64,000 nucleotides of DNA from Bacteroidales bacterium (GCA_015061115.1 SUXE01000005.1:124001-188000), one strand, 5' to 3'. Positions 47,838 through 55,322 are shown, numbered from the stretch's first letter. A program made the numbers and translations. Notes: a model not told the origin generated them from the sequence alone.

Positions 47838-48239
47838 TCAGAAAGGAAGTGGCTGTTCTTCCTCTGGTGTCTTGTACTGCTGCACAGGAGCAGGAGATTC
47901 AGACTCTGATTTTTTGGAGTCAAGAAGCTCCATGTTAGAACACCAGATTTCCGTTGAATACTTAGTTCCCTTTTCTGGGTCCTCCCACTTAGAGTAGTGG
48001 ATGCTTCCCTCCACAGCGATACGGGCACCTGTCTTCACGTATTTTTCAATCACCTGGCATATGCTACCAAAGAAAACAATTGTGTGCCACTCTGTACGAT
48101 CGGGAATTGCCGTACCATCTTTTTTTGTGAAACCTCGTTCTGTTGTCGCAAGTGAAACTCTTGCAACTCTTTTTGTTGTTCCTTCTCCGTAAAGTACGGG
48201 GTCATTGCCCACGTTGCCGATCAAATGTACACTATTCAT
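47838..48239 (-). CDS. ssb: Single-stranded DNA-binding protein of the element
   Basis: 133 residues from the ATG at 48239 (MNSVHLIGNVGNDP), which follows AAAAAGG at good distance; upstream in-frame codons look like leader. OB fold about 3-108 (ARVSLATTER, RTEWHTIVFFG, VAVEGSIHY-type segment), then an acidic tail ending EEEQPLPF, the protein-interaction tip. It protects and organises ssDNA during transfer and replication. Confidence 0.93.
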   Translation of the reverse strand: MNSVHLIGNVGNDPVLYGEGTTKRVARVSLATTERGFTKKDGTAIPDRTEWHTIVFFGSICQVIEKYVKTGARIAVEGSIHYSKWEDPEKGTKYSTEIWCSNMELLDSKKSESESPAPVQQYKTPEEEQPLPF

Positions 48240-48268
48240 ATCCTTTTTATTAAAGTTATTAAACAATC

Positions 48269-48517
48269 TTATTCTTCAGATATATATTTTTCAAGCTGGA
48301 TCTCCAAAGCCTGGGCGATCTCCTCATAGTTCTCCACATCCTTGATCTCTTCCAGCCATTCGTCGATTAACTCTCGCATTTCCTCTTTTGTCTCGAAGAA
48401 ATTTGGATCCTGGAAATCATAGGAAACGCTTATGTGTCTGTTGTCGTTGGCATCGTCCACGAAGATCTCTGCGTTAGACGGATAAGTTTTGATAATTGCT
48501 TTCATTTTCTTTTCCAT
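48269..48517 (-). CDS. Small acidic protein upstream of ssb
   Basis: 82 residues from 48517 (MEKKMKAIIKTYP); the ATG at 48505 is an alternative. Upstream frame is the conserved promoter leader, not protein. Rich in Asp/Glu with a helical second half (KEEMRELIDEWLEEIKDVENYEEIAQALEIQLEKYISEE). No domain recognised. It ends 29 nt before the ssb start and shares its promoter. Confidence 0.7.
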   Translation of the reverse strand: MEKKMKAIIKTYPSNAEIFVDDANDNRHISVSYDFQDPNFFETKEEMRELIDEWLEEIKDVENYEEIAQALEIQLEKYISEE

Positions 48518-48565
48518 TAAAGTTAAACTTGTAAGGAGTGTTACTCCTCCTTTTTTTTTCTTATA

Positions 48566-48597
48566 CAAATATAGAAATTTTTGTCGTAACTTACAAA
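48566..48597 (-). promoter_or_regulatory. Element-family promoter driving 48517-47838
   Basis: TATATTTG (48566-48573) and TTTG (48594-48597), 20 nt apart; spacer AAGTTACGACAAAAATTTC-like, matching the family. Confidence 0.8.
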
Positions 48598-48669
48598 TTT
48601 TCAATAAGTTATTTTAATGTTTTTTTGTATTTTTTTTGATGATGGGCAGCCATGAAGACCGCCCTGGTG

Positions 48670-49050
48670 TCATGATTTCAAATTGAAGAGAACATATTCC
48701 CTGTCTTGCTGGTCAAGTTCATAACCGTTTTTCAGGCAGAATATGACAAACGCCCTTTGTCCAAGCGCTTCACGTACCTCGTTGCGAAGGGTTGTGTTTT
48801 TTCCGTCATAAGCGATGGCAAGGGTTCTTTTGGTCAATGCGTCCAATTTTATTTTAAGGGCATCCAAAGCGTTCTTCTTTGAATAGTAATTCTCCGTGAT
48901 GTCCAGAAGAAGGTCTTTGTCCGATTTTTTGAATTTCTCGCAAAACTCATCCTTCTCAAAGTTGCACGCCATATATATGGAATTGGCGTTTACGTATTCC
49001 TCAAACTGAACTTGTCTTCCGATACGATCCTCAAATTCTTTCTGTGTCAT
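48670..49050 (-). CDS. Unknown helical protein
   Basis: 126 residues from MTQKEFEDRIGRQVQFEEY at 49050. The frame continues upstream as MYMEMRETVPLF..., but that stretch is the shared promoter leader (same bases as at four other genes) and is left out. Mostly helical, with Lys/Asp-rich middle and RAFVIFCLKNGYELDQQDREYVLF at the end. Small proteins opening with similar KEFE.RIG..V....Y occur in Bacteroides elements; no function known. Confidence 0.7.
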   Translation of the reverse strand: MTQKEFEDRIGRQVQFEEYVNANSIYMACNFEKDEFCEKFKKSDKDLLLDITENYYSKKNALDALKIKLDALTKRTLAIAYDGKNTTLRNEVREALGQRAFVIFCLKNGYELDQQDREYVLFNLKS

Positions 49051-49119
49051 AAATTCAAAATAAAGTAAAACAACAAATGATGACAGGAAGAGAGGAACTG
49101 TCTCCCTCATTTCCATATA

Positions 49120-49151
49120 CAAATATAGTGATTTTTGTTGTAACTTGCAAA
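49120..49151 (-). promoter_or_regulatory. Element-family promoter with conserved leader driving 49050-48670
   Basis: TATATTTG (49120-49127), TTTG (49148-49151), 20-nt spacer; upstream TGATTATTTGCAAG and downstream TATATGGAAATGAGGGAGA match the other copies. Confidence 0.85.
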
Positions 49152-49204
49152 TAATCAGTGATTTATTTTGAAAGATTGAGAAAAAATGTGTGTCTTTTTT
49201 TGTT

Positions 49205-49812
49205 CAAAGGAAGAGTATAAACAGGGGCTTTCGCCTCTTATCCTTTTTGCTTTGCAAGTCTTCCTCCAAGACAGTAAGGTATTCCTTTTGTAACAGGTCA
49301 GGAAGCGACGACAAACATGTTTTGTCGTTCCTTTCTGACAGACAGTAAGGTTTCCCTTTAGATGACCAGCCGGAAAGTCATAAACCTATGGTTTGCGACC
49401 TTCCGACTGGTCCAAAATAATGTAAGGTCTCCCTTATGCGGAGCAAGGGAGCCGCCTGAACCATTGTTCAGGCAACTTCCTTGCTCTCATTTTGCTTTTG
49501 CAAGGTCTGAATTACGGTAAGGTCTTTCCTTTAGTGAAAGGTCAGAAAGCGACGATGAACTTGTTTCTCGTTCCTTTCTGACCCCTAAGTTTGCTGTGCA
49601 ATGGACAATCAAGTTGTAAGGTTTCCCTTCAAAAACCAGTCGGAGTGTCGCATGCCTGTGGCAGCGACTATCCGACTGGTCCAGGATGGCAAGCAAGGTC
49701 TTCCTTTGGCGGAGCAAAGGGAGTAGCCTGCCCCCTGGCAGGTAGCTCTCTTTGCTCATACCTTGCTTTTGCAAGGAAAGGAAAGATGGCAGGGTCTTCC
49801 CTTCAGGGGGGG
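49205..49812. repeat. Gene-free array of six long hairpins in two triplets, each with a small AAGG-CCTT hairpin
   Basis: Long inverted repeats at 49297-49339, 49364-49412, 49441-49486, then 49540-49583, 49635-49680, 49712-49757. The 1st resembles the 4th (GTCAG-GAAGCGACGA type), the 2nd the 5th (ACCAG-C/T-CGGA type) and the 3rd the 6th (GAGCAAGGGAG / GAGCAAAGGGAG type). Before each lies GTAAGG or GCAAGG with AAGG-N4/5-CCTT (49276, 49347, 49424, 49519, 49618, 49695), and a seventh (AGGG..CCCT) at 49791. TTTTGCTTTTGCAAG separates the triplets (near 49245, 49492, 49763). Stems pair imperfectly but over about 20 bp. No protein frame makes sense here. Confidence 0.85.
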
Positions 49813-49885
49813 GCGAATCAAAAACTCAATTTGTCAAAATCAAACAATCAAAATGTAAGTTGATTTTTAATATCTCCAAAAATAT

Positions 49886-49930
49886 AGCCGTTTCAGAGAC
49901 TTAACTGTAATTTTAAGCTCTGAAACGGCT
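49886..49930. terminator. Strong bidirectional-type terminator
   Basis: AGCCGTTTCAGAG / CTCTGAAACGGCT, a perfect 13-bp stem, 47 nt after the stop of the minus-strand gene 50556-49978; on the minus strand it is followed by ATATTTTT. It isolates the hairpin array from that operon. Confidence 0.85.
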
Positions 49931-49977
49931 TTGTTGCTCTAAAAAAGTGAGAAAATGTAAGCTCGAAAAAACTGATT

Positions 49978-50556
49978 TTACATTTCTTTTTTGTGCCACG
50001 ACCACCTAGCACCAGTCCATCGGATATCATTTTGTTTTACACACGTTTCTATGAACTCCTGTCGGTCTGCAATTCCACCATCATTAAAAATGACATTTTT
50101 TCTGTCATCTGAACAACGATAAATCTCAAGCTCCTTTATAAACCCGTTGAAGTTTTTTACTGAAGAGCTGCCCGGATCGATGTATCCTTCTTCTGGAACG
50201 TCATAGATACCAATTTTGCGAACGTGCCAGTTCAAGCATAAACCTTTGAATGTCATTCCAACACGTAGATACGTTCTCACATGCCACCCATCGATAACTT
50301 CATCAACTTTAAATGTTTGATGTTCTTTTTCAGTCAAGAACACAAGCACCTTGTTCCCGGAGAAAATGTAGAAAGAGTTATCGTTGTTAAGATAAAGTCT
50401 TACAAGTTGTTGAGTGTGCTGATGGTCTTCCATTCCCTCTGGAACGGCGATACGTGGGTTATCATTCCCCCATCTGCTGGTATCTACTCCATTATGACGA
50501 GCCTTTTCTTCTTTAGTTGCTGTCTCGTAATTCTCACGTTCTATATTCTGTTTCAT
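49978..50556 (-). CDS. Unknown protein of the element
   Basis: 192 residues. Hydrophilic N-terminus (MKQNIERENYETATKEEKARHNGVDTS in pieces), then a beta-rich region (SFYIFSGNKVLVFLTEKEHQTF, DGWHVRTYLRVGMTFKGLCLNWHV). Trp- and His-rich near the end (RWTGARWSWHKKEM). No known motif. Its start overlaps the stop of the small membrane gene (ATGA), so it is translated with it. Confidence 0.65.
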   Translation of the reverse strand: MKQNIERENYETATKEEKARHNGVDTSRWGNDNPRIAVPEGMEDHQHTQQLVRLYLNNDNSFYIFSGNKVLVFLTEKEHQTFKVDEVIDGWHVRTYLRVGMTFKGLCLNWHVRKIGIYDVPEEGYIDPGSSSVKNFNGFIKELEIYRCSDDRKNVIFNDGGIADRQEFIETCVKQNDIRWTGARWSWHKKEM

Positions 50557-50690
50557 TTTTCATCTGCCCTTTCGGGACTTTTTTTGTTAAACGATTTTGT
50601 TTTCTTTTCCTCCATATCTGAAGTTATAACCGCCTGTCTGACCATAAAGGCGACAGCAAGCCAGAATAAAAATTCAAACATTGCGTCCAT
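50553..50690 (-). CDS. Small single-pass membrane protein (45 residues)
   Basis: ATG at 50690, stop TGA overlapping the next gene's ATG. Sequence MDAMFEFLFWLAVAFMVRQ gives one membrane helix, followed by a basic/acidic tail (SDMEEKKTKSFNKKSPERADEK in pieces). It sits 12 nt after the zinc-finger gene in the same direction. Support: tight packing on both sides and a clear membrane helix; function unknown. Confidence 0.55.
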   Translation of the reverse strand: MDAMFEFLFWLAVAFMVRQAVITSDMEEKKTKSFNKKSPERADEK

Positions 50691-50702
50691 GCCAGTAGTC
50701 CT

Positions 50703-51281
50703 TTACTCCCAAGTTGAATAATAACTGTCTGCGTTGGTGTCGCACTCATGCTCCCATTGAGCGTCGGTGAACTCGGTATGCAGGCATTCGTCACTGCAAT
50801 AATAGGCGTCTCCGTTGTTCAGACAGTAGCCTGTACGCATTAGCTTTCCGCAGACAGAGCAGCGTCTGCAAGGTTTGTCCGAGTTCCAGAAGAAATCAGT
50901 GAACGCCTCCGCAATCACATATTCGCTGGTGTCCTCGTTCCAGACATCGGTGTGGAGTTGGGCGAACCTGTGCAGCTCCTCCTTTGTGTACAGGAGTCTC
51001 TCCGTTCCGCTGACCGCACTGGAAAGTCGTCTCAGGATGGATTCGACGGTGGTGTGCTGTTTGATGGTGATTTGTGTCTCTGCTGTTGTGTCGACACAGT
51101 CCACAGCTGAGATTCGATGGCAATGGCAGTCCGAATAGTCGAGTTCTATGTCCCCCCTGTCGTACAAGGTGTTGACACGACTGGAAGCAATCTCTTTAGC
51201 AATGGCTGGGTTTTCCACTCCTTCAACGTCGACAACATAGTCCTTACTCAGAACTTCCTCGATAACAATAGTCACTTTCAT
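50703..51281 (-). CDS. DpnD/PcfM-like N-terminus fused to a zinc-finger domain
   Basis: 192 residues from MKVTIVIEEVLSKDYVVDVEGVE at 51281. The first ~60 residues resemble the DpnD/PcfM family (IxExLSxxxxVxA...Y..G.I.LD..D). The rest is a paralogue of the protein at 46052, with a zinc site CRRCSVCGKLM and YCSDEC. The upstream in-frame stretch is promoter leader. PcfM-type genes belong to pCF10-like conjugation modules, in keeping with pcfJ/pcfK nearby. Confidence 0.7.
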   Translation of the reverse strand: MKVTIVIEEVLSKDYVVDVEGVENPAIAKEIASSRVNTLYDRGDIELDYSDCHCHRISAVDCVDTTAETQITIKQHTTVESILRRLSSAVSGTERLLYTKEELHRFAQLHTDVWNEDTSEYVIAEAFTDFFWNSDKPCRRCSVCGKLMRTGYCLNNGDAYYCSDECLHTEFTDAQWEHECDTNADSYYSTWE

Positions 51282-51353
51282 AATAAAAAAATAAAGTAAA
51301 ACAACAAATGATAGTGGAAAATTGGGGTTTGTTATCTCCCTCATTTTCATATA

Positions 51354-51385
51354 CAAATATAGTAAATTTTCTTTTAACTTGCAAA
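51354..51385 (-). promoter_or_regulatory. Element-family promoter driving 51281-49978
   Basis: TATATTTG (51354-51361) and TTTG (51382-51385), 20-nt spacer; conserved leader with ATGAAAATGAGGGAGA. Confidence 0.85.
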
Positions 51386-51439
51386 TAATCAGCAAATTAA
51401 AAAGGATTATTTTGAGAGAATTTTCATATCTGTCTTTTT

Positions 51440-51660
51440 CTCTTCCACGGATATCCAGACGGTGCGGTCCTCCGCTTGAAAAAACGGGCGGCTTCCTTTG
51501 AAGAAAAGGGTGGGTGTGGCCAGATCTTCAGTCTGGTCGCGCCCATGTCAGAAAGATAGGTTGGTCGGATCCTTCCGGAAAAAGCATTTGGTACAGGTTC
51601 CGCTGTGCGGAAGTTTTTTCCGCTCATGCGGAAGGGGTCGGGGTGGCATCCGTCCGGGCA
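51440..51660. other. Gene-free, hairpin-rich stretch
   Basis: No convincing gene. Hairpins include GGCCAGA/TCTGGTC (about 51518-51538), TTCCGC-TGT-GCGGAA and TTCCGC-TCAT-GCGGAA (about 51597-51637). Built like, but not the same as, the array at 49.2-49.8 kb. Confidence 0.55.
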
Positions 51661-51662
51661 TG

Positions 51663-51749
51663 AAAAAAAGCCGTCGCATATCACTACGAGGCGGCTTCGG
51701 TATGTTTAGTTTTTTGTAGTTATTAGTTATGTTCTATTCCCTTGTTATC
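51663..51749 (-). ncRNA. Candidate small RNA (~85 nt) from an element-family promoter
   Basis: The promoter at 51755-51786 points left; after about 50 nt with no usable reading frame (stops in ATAACTAATAACTAC) comes a terminator AAGCCG...CGGCTT (51668-51697) with T7 on the minus strand. The upstream operon already ends at its own terminator at 51874-51906, so this is a separate unit. The start is estimated as 6-7 nt past the -7 box. Confidence 0.6.
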
Positions 51750-51754
51750 ATATA

Positions 51755-51786
51755 CAAATATAGCAAAATTTGTCGTAACTTGCAAA
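51755..51786 (-). promoter_or_regulatory. Element-family promoter without a downstream gene
   Basis: TATATTTG (51755-51762), TTTG (51783-51786), spacer CAAGTTACGACAAATTTTGC identical in style to the gene-bearing copies, but lacking the GAAATGAGGGAGA leader. Confidence 0.8.
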
Positions 51787-51851
51787 TAATCAATAGTTTA
51801 TTTAAGTAAAAAGATGTTAAAAATTGTTGTTTTCAAAATGTCGAATTAATG

Positions 51852-51906
51852 TTTTTATATCCCAAACGGATATAAAAAGCCGTCCCCAAAATTCATGGGG
51901 AACGGC
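51852..51906 (-). terminator. Terminator of the 52555-51957 operon, next to a palindrome
   Basis: On the minus strand GCCGTTCCCC / GGGGACGGC (51879-51906) is followed by TTTTTATATCC. The tail runs into TTTTTATATCC-N5-GGATATAAAAA (51852-51878), a second perfect inverted repeat and the second copy of the element palindrome. Confidence 0.8.
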
Positions 51907-51956
51907 GGATAAACTGTTAAAATCCCACATCCACAAATCTTTGTATTTTTTACATC

Positions 51957-52169
51957 TTAAAAGTTGAATGAGCTTTCGTCCAATGTCTCCGTTGACATCC
52001 AATAAGAGTCTTTGAAGGAGAACCCGTATTTATAGGAGAGTGTCTTCACGAACGACGACGCATCCTTACAGGCGGAAGCCGTCCTTCTGTCCTCTTCCGA
52101 AAGCCTTATTTTGAGGAGTCTCCCCGACTCATAGTCGAGGATGACGAGATAATCCGCTATTTTTTCCAT
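51957..52169 (-). CDS. Small unknown protein (70 residues)
   Basis: Starts MEKIADYLVILDYESGRLLKI at 52169, 11 nt after the stop of the upstream gene. The opening beta-hairpin pattern (YLVILDYESGRLLKIRLS) is followed by a helical part (SSFVKTLSYKYGF). No family recognised. Ends 51 nt before a strong terminator. Confidence 0.6.
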   Translation of the reverse strand: MEKIADYLVILDYESGRLLKIRLSEEDRRTASACKDASSFVKTLSYKYGFSFKDSYWMSTETLDESSFNF

Positions 52170-52180
52170 GAGCGAAGGCT

Positions 52181-52555
52181 TTATAGTAGTAGGACACCCT
52201 CTTTTTTGAGACGGCTGTAATACTCCTCGTCTGTCCATGACTCGCAACGCTCAATCTTGTCATCAAGAATAGTTCCGAGTGTGTCGAAAAAGATGTTGTC
52301 CGCTTCATAGGTGACGTTTCCGTCCTTGTCCAACAGGTATACCGTGTAGGAGTCTCCTCCCTCGTCATAGGAGACTATCGCCTTGCCTTTGTGTAGCAGT
52401 CCGTTAACGTCCATGACAAGTGAAGGCATGTCGTTGTGGTAGGTTGCTGTCTTTTCCGACACGCCCCATGAGCTGAATGTCATTGTGCCAACAACTGAAA
52501 TGATTTGGCTGAGGATTGTGTTCGCAATCTCCAAGCAGTACTCTTGATTTTCCAT
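52181..52555 (-). CDS. Unknown protein (124 residues)
   Basis: Start MENQEYCLEIANTILSQI at 52555; the in-frame MYMEMREIVPLF... upstream is the shared leader. A helical start is followed by beta-rich segments (YHNDMPSLVMDVNGLLHKGKAIVSYDEGGDSYTVYLL in pieces) and ends LKKEGVLLL. No domain recognised. First gene of a two-gene operon with 51957-52169. Confidence 0.65.
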   Translation of the reverse strand: MENQEYCLEIANTILSQIISVVGTMTFSSWGVSEKTATYHNDMPSLVMDVNGLLHKGKAIVSYDEGGDSYTVYLLDKDGNVTYEADNIFFDTLGTILDDKIERCESWTDEEYYSRLKKEGVLLL

Positions 52556-52624
52556 AAAATTAAAATAAAGTAAAACAACAAATGAACGTGGAAAGAGTGG
52601 GACAATCTCCCTCATTTCCATATA

Positions 52625-52656
52625 CAAATATAGTAAAATTTGTCGTAACTTGCAAA
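52625..52656 (-). promoter_or_regulatory. Element-family promoter driving 52555-51957
   Basis: TATATTTG (52625-52632), TTTG (52653-52656), 20-nt spacer, full conserved leader. Confidence 0.85.
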
Positions 52657-52867
52657 TAATCAGCTATTTATTTTAAGAAAACAAAGCAAAAAAAAGGGTG
52701 TGTTTTTTCTATTCAAGGGGATGACTGGACCGGGGACGCTGCTGCGTGGGAGGGTAGGAAAGCCCGCTCTTGCGGAAGATGTCACGGACAGCTCAGTTAA
52801 AGTGGGCTTTTGCCCGGGAGGGGGGGCGGCATGGGACGGTCAGCCCCTGGAGACTGACCGCCAACCC

Positions 52868-54187
52868 TCATGCTGAGATTCTGGAGGAGAGGCATATCTC
52901 CCTTATGCGGTGCATGTTGCCTGTGACCAGATTTATTATCTGGTCATGCCACTTTGTCATGGAATTGCAGGCACCCCTGCTTTGGACAACGGAGAATCCC
53001 TTCAGGTCTATCTCGACGGTCTCGAGCCTGTTCCCTTCCATGTCCCTTGCCGTGAGGATAAGGCTGTCCTCCCTCATGTAGTAGCCGTTGGCGAAGACGC
53101 AGTGGTGCATCCTGTCGCCCTCCTCGGCGAACTCGGAGACGGAAAGGAGGGGTCTGATGAAGATCCTGCCGTCGGACATGGAGAGCGAGAAGAAACGCCC
53201 TTTCTCCGCCCTGTAACGCTCCTCCCATACCCTGGCGGTCTCCCTTTCCTCCTCCAGTCTCCTTTTGCGGTCGGCACGCTCTTTCTGTTCGACCGCCCAG
53301 TCGTGAGCCGATCTCAGATCGGAGGGGCAGACATAGAAGGGAGATCGGATATCCTTGCCAAGGAAGAAAAGTGTGTCCATCATGTCGAGCCACAGGTCGG
53401 CGGACTTGACCGTGTATCTGTGGCGTACGCAGATGTTCACCGACTCCTTGTGGGGGATTCTGTCGAGACCCCTTACGCAGGCGTACTTCAGCAGAGAGAT
53501 CTGCCGTGTCTTCAGAAGAAACTCGCAGTCGCTGTTCGTCAATATCCGTTTTGTGAGAGTGGAGGGTGCGAGATCAAAGAAATCCCCGTAGAATCCGTTC
53601 CTTTTCAGAGTCGGGATGTATCTTCTGTAAGGGTAGATGTAGTTGGGGTTGATGTCATAGATGGACGATCCGTGGCTTCTGACAGGGCGTTTGACGCTCA
53701 TGTCGGAGGAAAGGATCCACTGGTCGCAGTAGTAGCCTGCCGTCGTGCTCCTTGCGAGAACGGTCTCCTTGCCGGAAGGGTTTATCCAGTTCTGAACGAC
53801 CTCCGTGTGCGAGATATGGAAGTTCATGCCTTTGTTGGAGACCTTCGAGACAAGGAAATGTCTGAACACCTGGAACTCCTGGCAGACGGTGACGAGAGTG
53901 AAGTAGAATCTCTCGCACTGCTTCGAGCCGTTCGAGGGAGTCAGAGCAAGCTCTTTTCCGCAGAAAGAGCAGATTATCCTGCTGTTGGCAGAGAGCCTTC
54001 CGACAAGCGATTTTGTCTCTTTCGGGAGCGGAGATCCGCACTCTCCGCACCACGCATATTTCCTGTTGACGTAGCCTTTCGGCTCGCCCACCTTCCTTTT
54101 CAGCCAAGACAGCTGGATTGAAGAAAGCATCGGAAGGGTTCCGCTCAGAGCGGTCACCCTCAGTTCCTCTTTAGTCTTCGGTGTCAT
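52868..54187 (-). CDS. pcfJ: PcfJ-like protein
   Basis: 439 residues. N-terminal zinc ribbon (Cys47/50 and Cys73/76: CGEC, CSFC). The C-terminal PcfJ core is clear: SEFAEEGDRMHHCVFANGY, SLILTARDMEGNRLETVEID, VQSRGACNSMTKWHDQI. First described on the enterococcal conjugative plasmid pCF10 and common in Bacteroidetes elements; molecular role unknown. It lies 5 nt after pcfK. DNA here is much GC-richer than the ssb section. Confidence 0.88.
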   Translation of the reverse strand: MTPKTKEELRVTALSGTLPMLSSIQLSWLKRKVGEPKGYVNRKYAWCGECGSPLPKETKSLVGRLSANSRIICSFCGKELALTPSNGSKQCERFYFTLVTVCQEFQVFRHFLVSKVSNKGMNFHISHTEVVQNWINPSGKETVLARSTTAGYYCDQWILSSDMSVKRPVRSHGSSIYDINPNYIYPYRRYIPTLKRNGFYGDFFDLAPSTLTKRILTNSDCEFLLKTRQISLLKYACVRGLDRIPHKESVNICVRHRYTVKSADLWLDMMDTLFFLGKDIRSPFYVCPSDLRSAHDWAVEQKERADRKRRLEEERETARVWEERYRAEKGRFFSLSMSDGRIFIRPLLSVSEFAEEGDRMHHCVFANGYYMREDSLILTARDMEGNRLETVEIDLKGFSVVQSRGACNSMTKWHDQIINLVTGNMHRIREICLSSRISA

Positions 54188-54192
54188 GTCTG

Positions 54193-54624
54193 TCAGAATA
54201 AGGTTAGCTGTTTGACGGTCTGTTCCGTCTTCTCCTTGTCCTTCTCCCTTTTAGGGGCGGATTTGATGTTCTTTGCGACCATCTCGTCATACAGGGTCTT
54301 CTGATACTGTTTGATTGCTTCGGCTCTCGCCTCCTCCTTCTGCTCCTCTGTAAGCTCGACATGGTAGTTGCAGGCGACCATGTAGTCGCCCACCTCGCCG
54401 ATCTGCACATTCTCCTCGTCGTAGTAGTGTACGGCGAGTCCGTAGACCTCCGCATCGTCGAGACCGCACACGCCCATTTTCTTGACTTCCGAAGCTATGT
54501 ATGAGCAGCACTCCTCTATGGATTTGTTTGGATTGTTGTATTTCTGCGCGAAATGCACGTCGTTCTGTGCGAACTCGTCAAGGTATTTCTTGATTGCGTT
54601 CTCGAACGCCACTGAATTTTTCAT
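54193..54624 (-). CDS. pcfK: PcfK-like protein
   Basis: 143 residues from MKNSVAFENAIKKYLDE at 54624, preceded by an AATTAAAGTAAA-type leader. The order SIEECCSYIASEVKKMG, AEVYGLAVHYYDEENV and a Lys/Glu-rich tail ending TVKQLTLF match PcfK proteins. Gene pair pcfK-pcfJ as on pCF10-like elements; function unknown. Confidence 0.83.
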   Translation of the reverse strand: MKNSVAFENAIKKYLDEFAQNDVHFAQKYNNPNKSIEECCSYIASEVKKMGVCGLDDAEVYGLAVHYYDEENVQIGEVGDYMVACNYHVELTEEQKEEARAEAIKQYQKTLYDEMVAKNIKSAPKREKDKEKTEQTVKQLTLF

Positions 54625-54685
54625 AAACAAAAAAAATTAAAGTAAATAACATGAGGGGACGGGGGACCCCCCCGATCCCGATAAA

Positions 54686-54925
54686 TCACTCTACGCTGTA
54701 TGTGTACCGTTTGTTGTCCCTGGAGACTGAGAAGGAGTCGTTTTCCAGCCGTGAGCAGTCCGAATAATACGGATCCGTCGATCGCAGGCTGAAAAATTCA
54801 GCGAGCATAAATCTGCAATACTCTATGTCACCGCACTGGAAGAGTACTTTCTTTCTGAATGGGATCATTTTTCCGTCTTGTCCCTTGCGAGCTGACGAAC
54901 ATACAAGTTTGTGGAAATTTTCCAT
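54686..54925 (-). CDS. Small unknown protein (79 residues)
   Basis: Start MENFHKLVCSSARKGQDGKM at 54925; upstream in-frame residues are the shared leader. Contains FQCGDIEYCRFMLAEFF and a polar end (SRDNKRYTYSVE). Lies between the element-family promoter at 54998 and pcfK, so pcfK-pcfJ may be read from the same promoter. Confidence 0.6.
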   Translation of the reverse strand: MENFHKLVCSSARKGQDGKMIPFRKKVLFQCGDIEYCRFMLAEFFSLRSTDPYYSDCSRLENDSFSVSRDNKRYTYSVE

Positions 54926-54997
54926 AAGATAAAAATTAAAGTAAAACAACAAATGATAGCGGAAAATCGGGTCTGCAATCTCCCTCATTTCCATATA

Positions 54998-55029
54998 CAA
55001 ATATAGTGAAATTTGCCGTAACTTGCAAA
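54998..55029 (-). promoter_or_regulatory. Element-family promoter driving 54925 (and probably pcfK-pcfJ)
   Basis: TATATTTG (54998-55005), TTTG (55026-55029), 20-nt spacer, conserved leader. Confidence 0.85.
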
Positions 55030-55209
55030 TAATCAGCGATTTATTTTATAATAAAAACAAAAAAAGGAGGCTGTTTTTTTCTTCCAGGGGATGTCTGTGC
55101 CGTGAGTACGCTGCTGCGTGGGAGGCGGTCGGGAATCTGAATCCGTAAAAGACAAAACGGCGCCCGACATGAGGGGAAACGCCGACAAGGTGGCGGCAGA
55201 CAAATATTG

Positions 55210-55274
55210 TTATCGGATTTGATAATTTTTTTTGTTATCAAATTTGATAATCCCATAACTTGTGATTATCTTTG
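55210..55274 (+). promoter_or_regulatory. Two palindromic operators on the promoter of the XRE regulator
   Basis: TTATCGGATTTGATAA (55210-55225) and the perfect TTATCAAATTTGATAA (55235-55250) are centred 25 bp apart. The second overlaps the -33 TTTG (55243-55246), which is 20 nt from -7 TATCTTTG (55267-55274). Typical layout for autorepression. Confidence 0.75.
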
Positions 55275-55322
55275 CCCTCTGTAAGGTGGAACAATTGGAT
55301 ATTAATTAAAAACAAGAAAGAT

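Noticed and set aside
49205-49812. CRISPR array
   Set aside because: The repeats are of three alternating types with unequal spacing and long self-pairing arms; no constant repeat with unique spacers and no cas gene.
48670-49812. Type III toxin-antitoxin (ToxIN-like) locus
   Set aside because: The hairpin array lies upstream of the promoter rather than between promoter and toxin gene, and its period is far longer than ToxI repeats; the protein at 48670 shows no ToxN feature.
49205-49812. Integron attC sites
   Set aside because: No gene cassettes between the hairpins, no conserved GTTRRRY core pair, and no integrase.
52910-54121. A 403-codon open frame on the plus strand
   Set aside because: It is antisense to pcfJ, whose zinc ribbon and C-terminal motifs are clear; long shadow frames are expected in GC-rich DNA.
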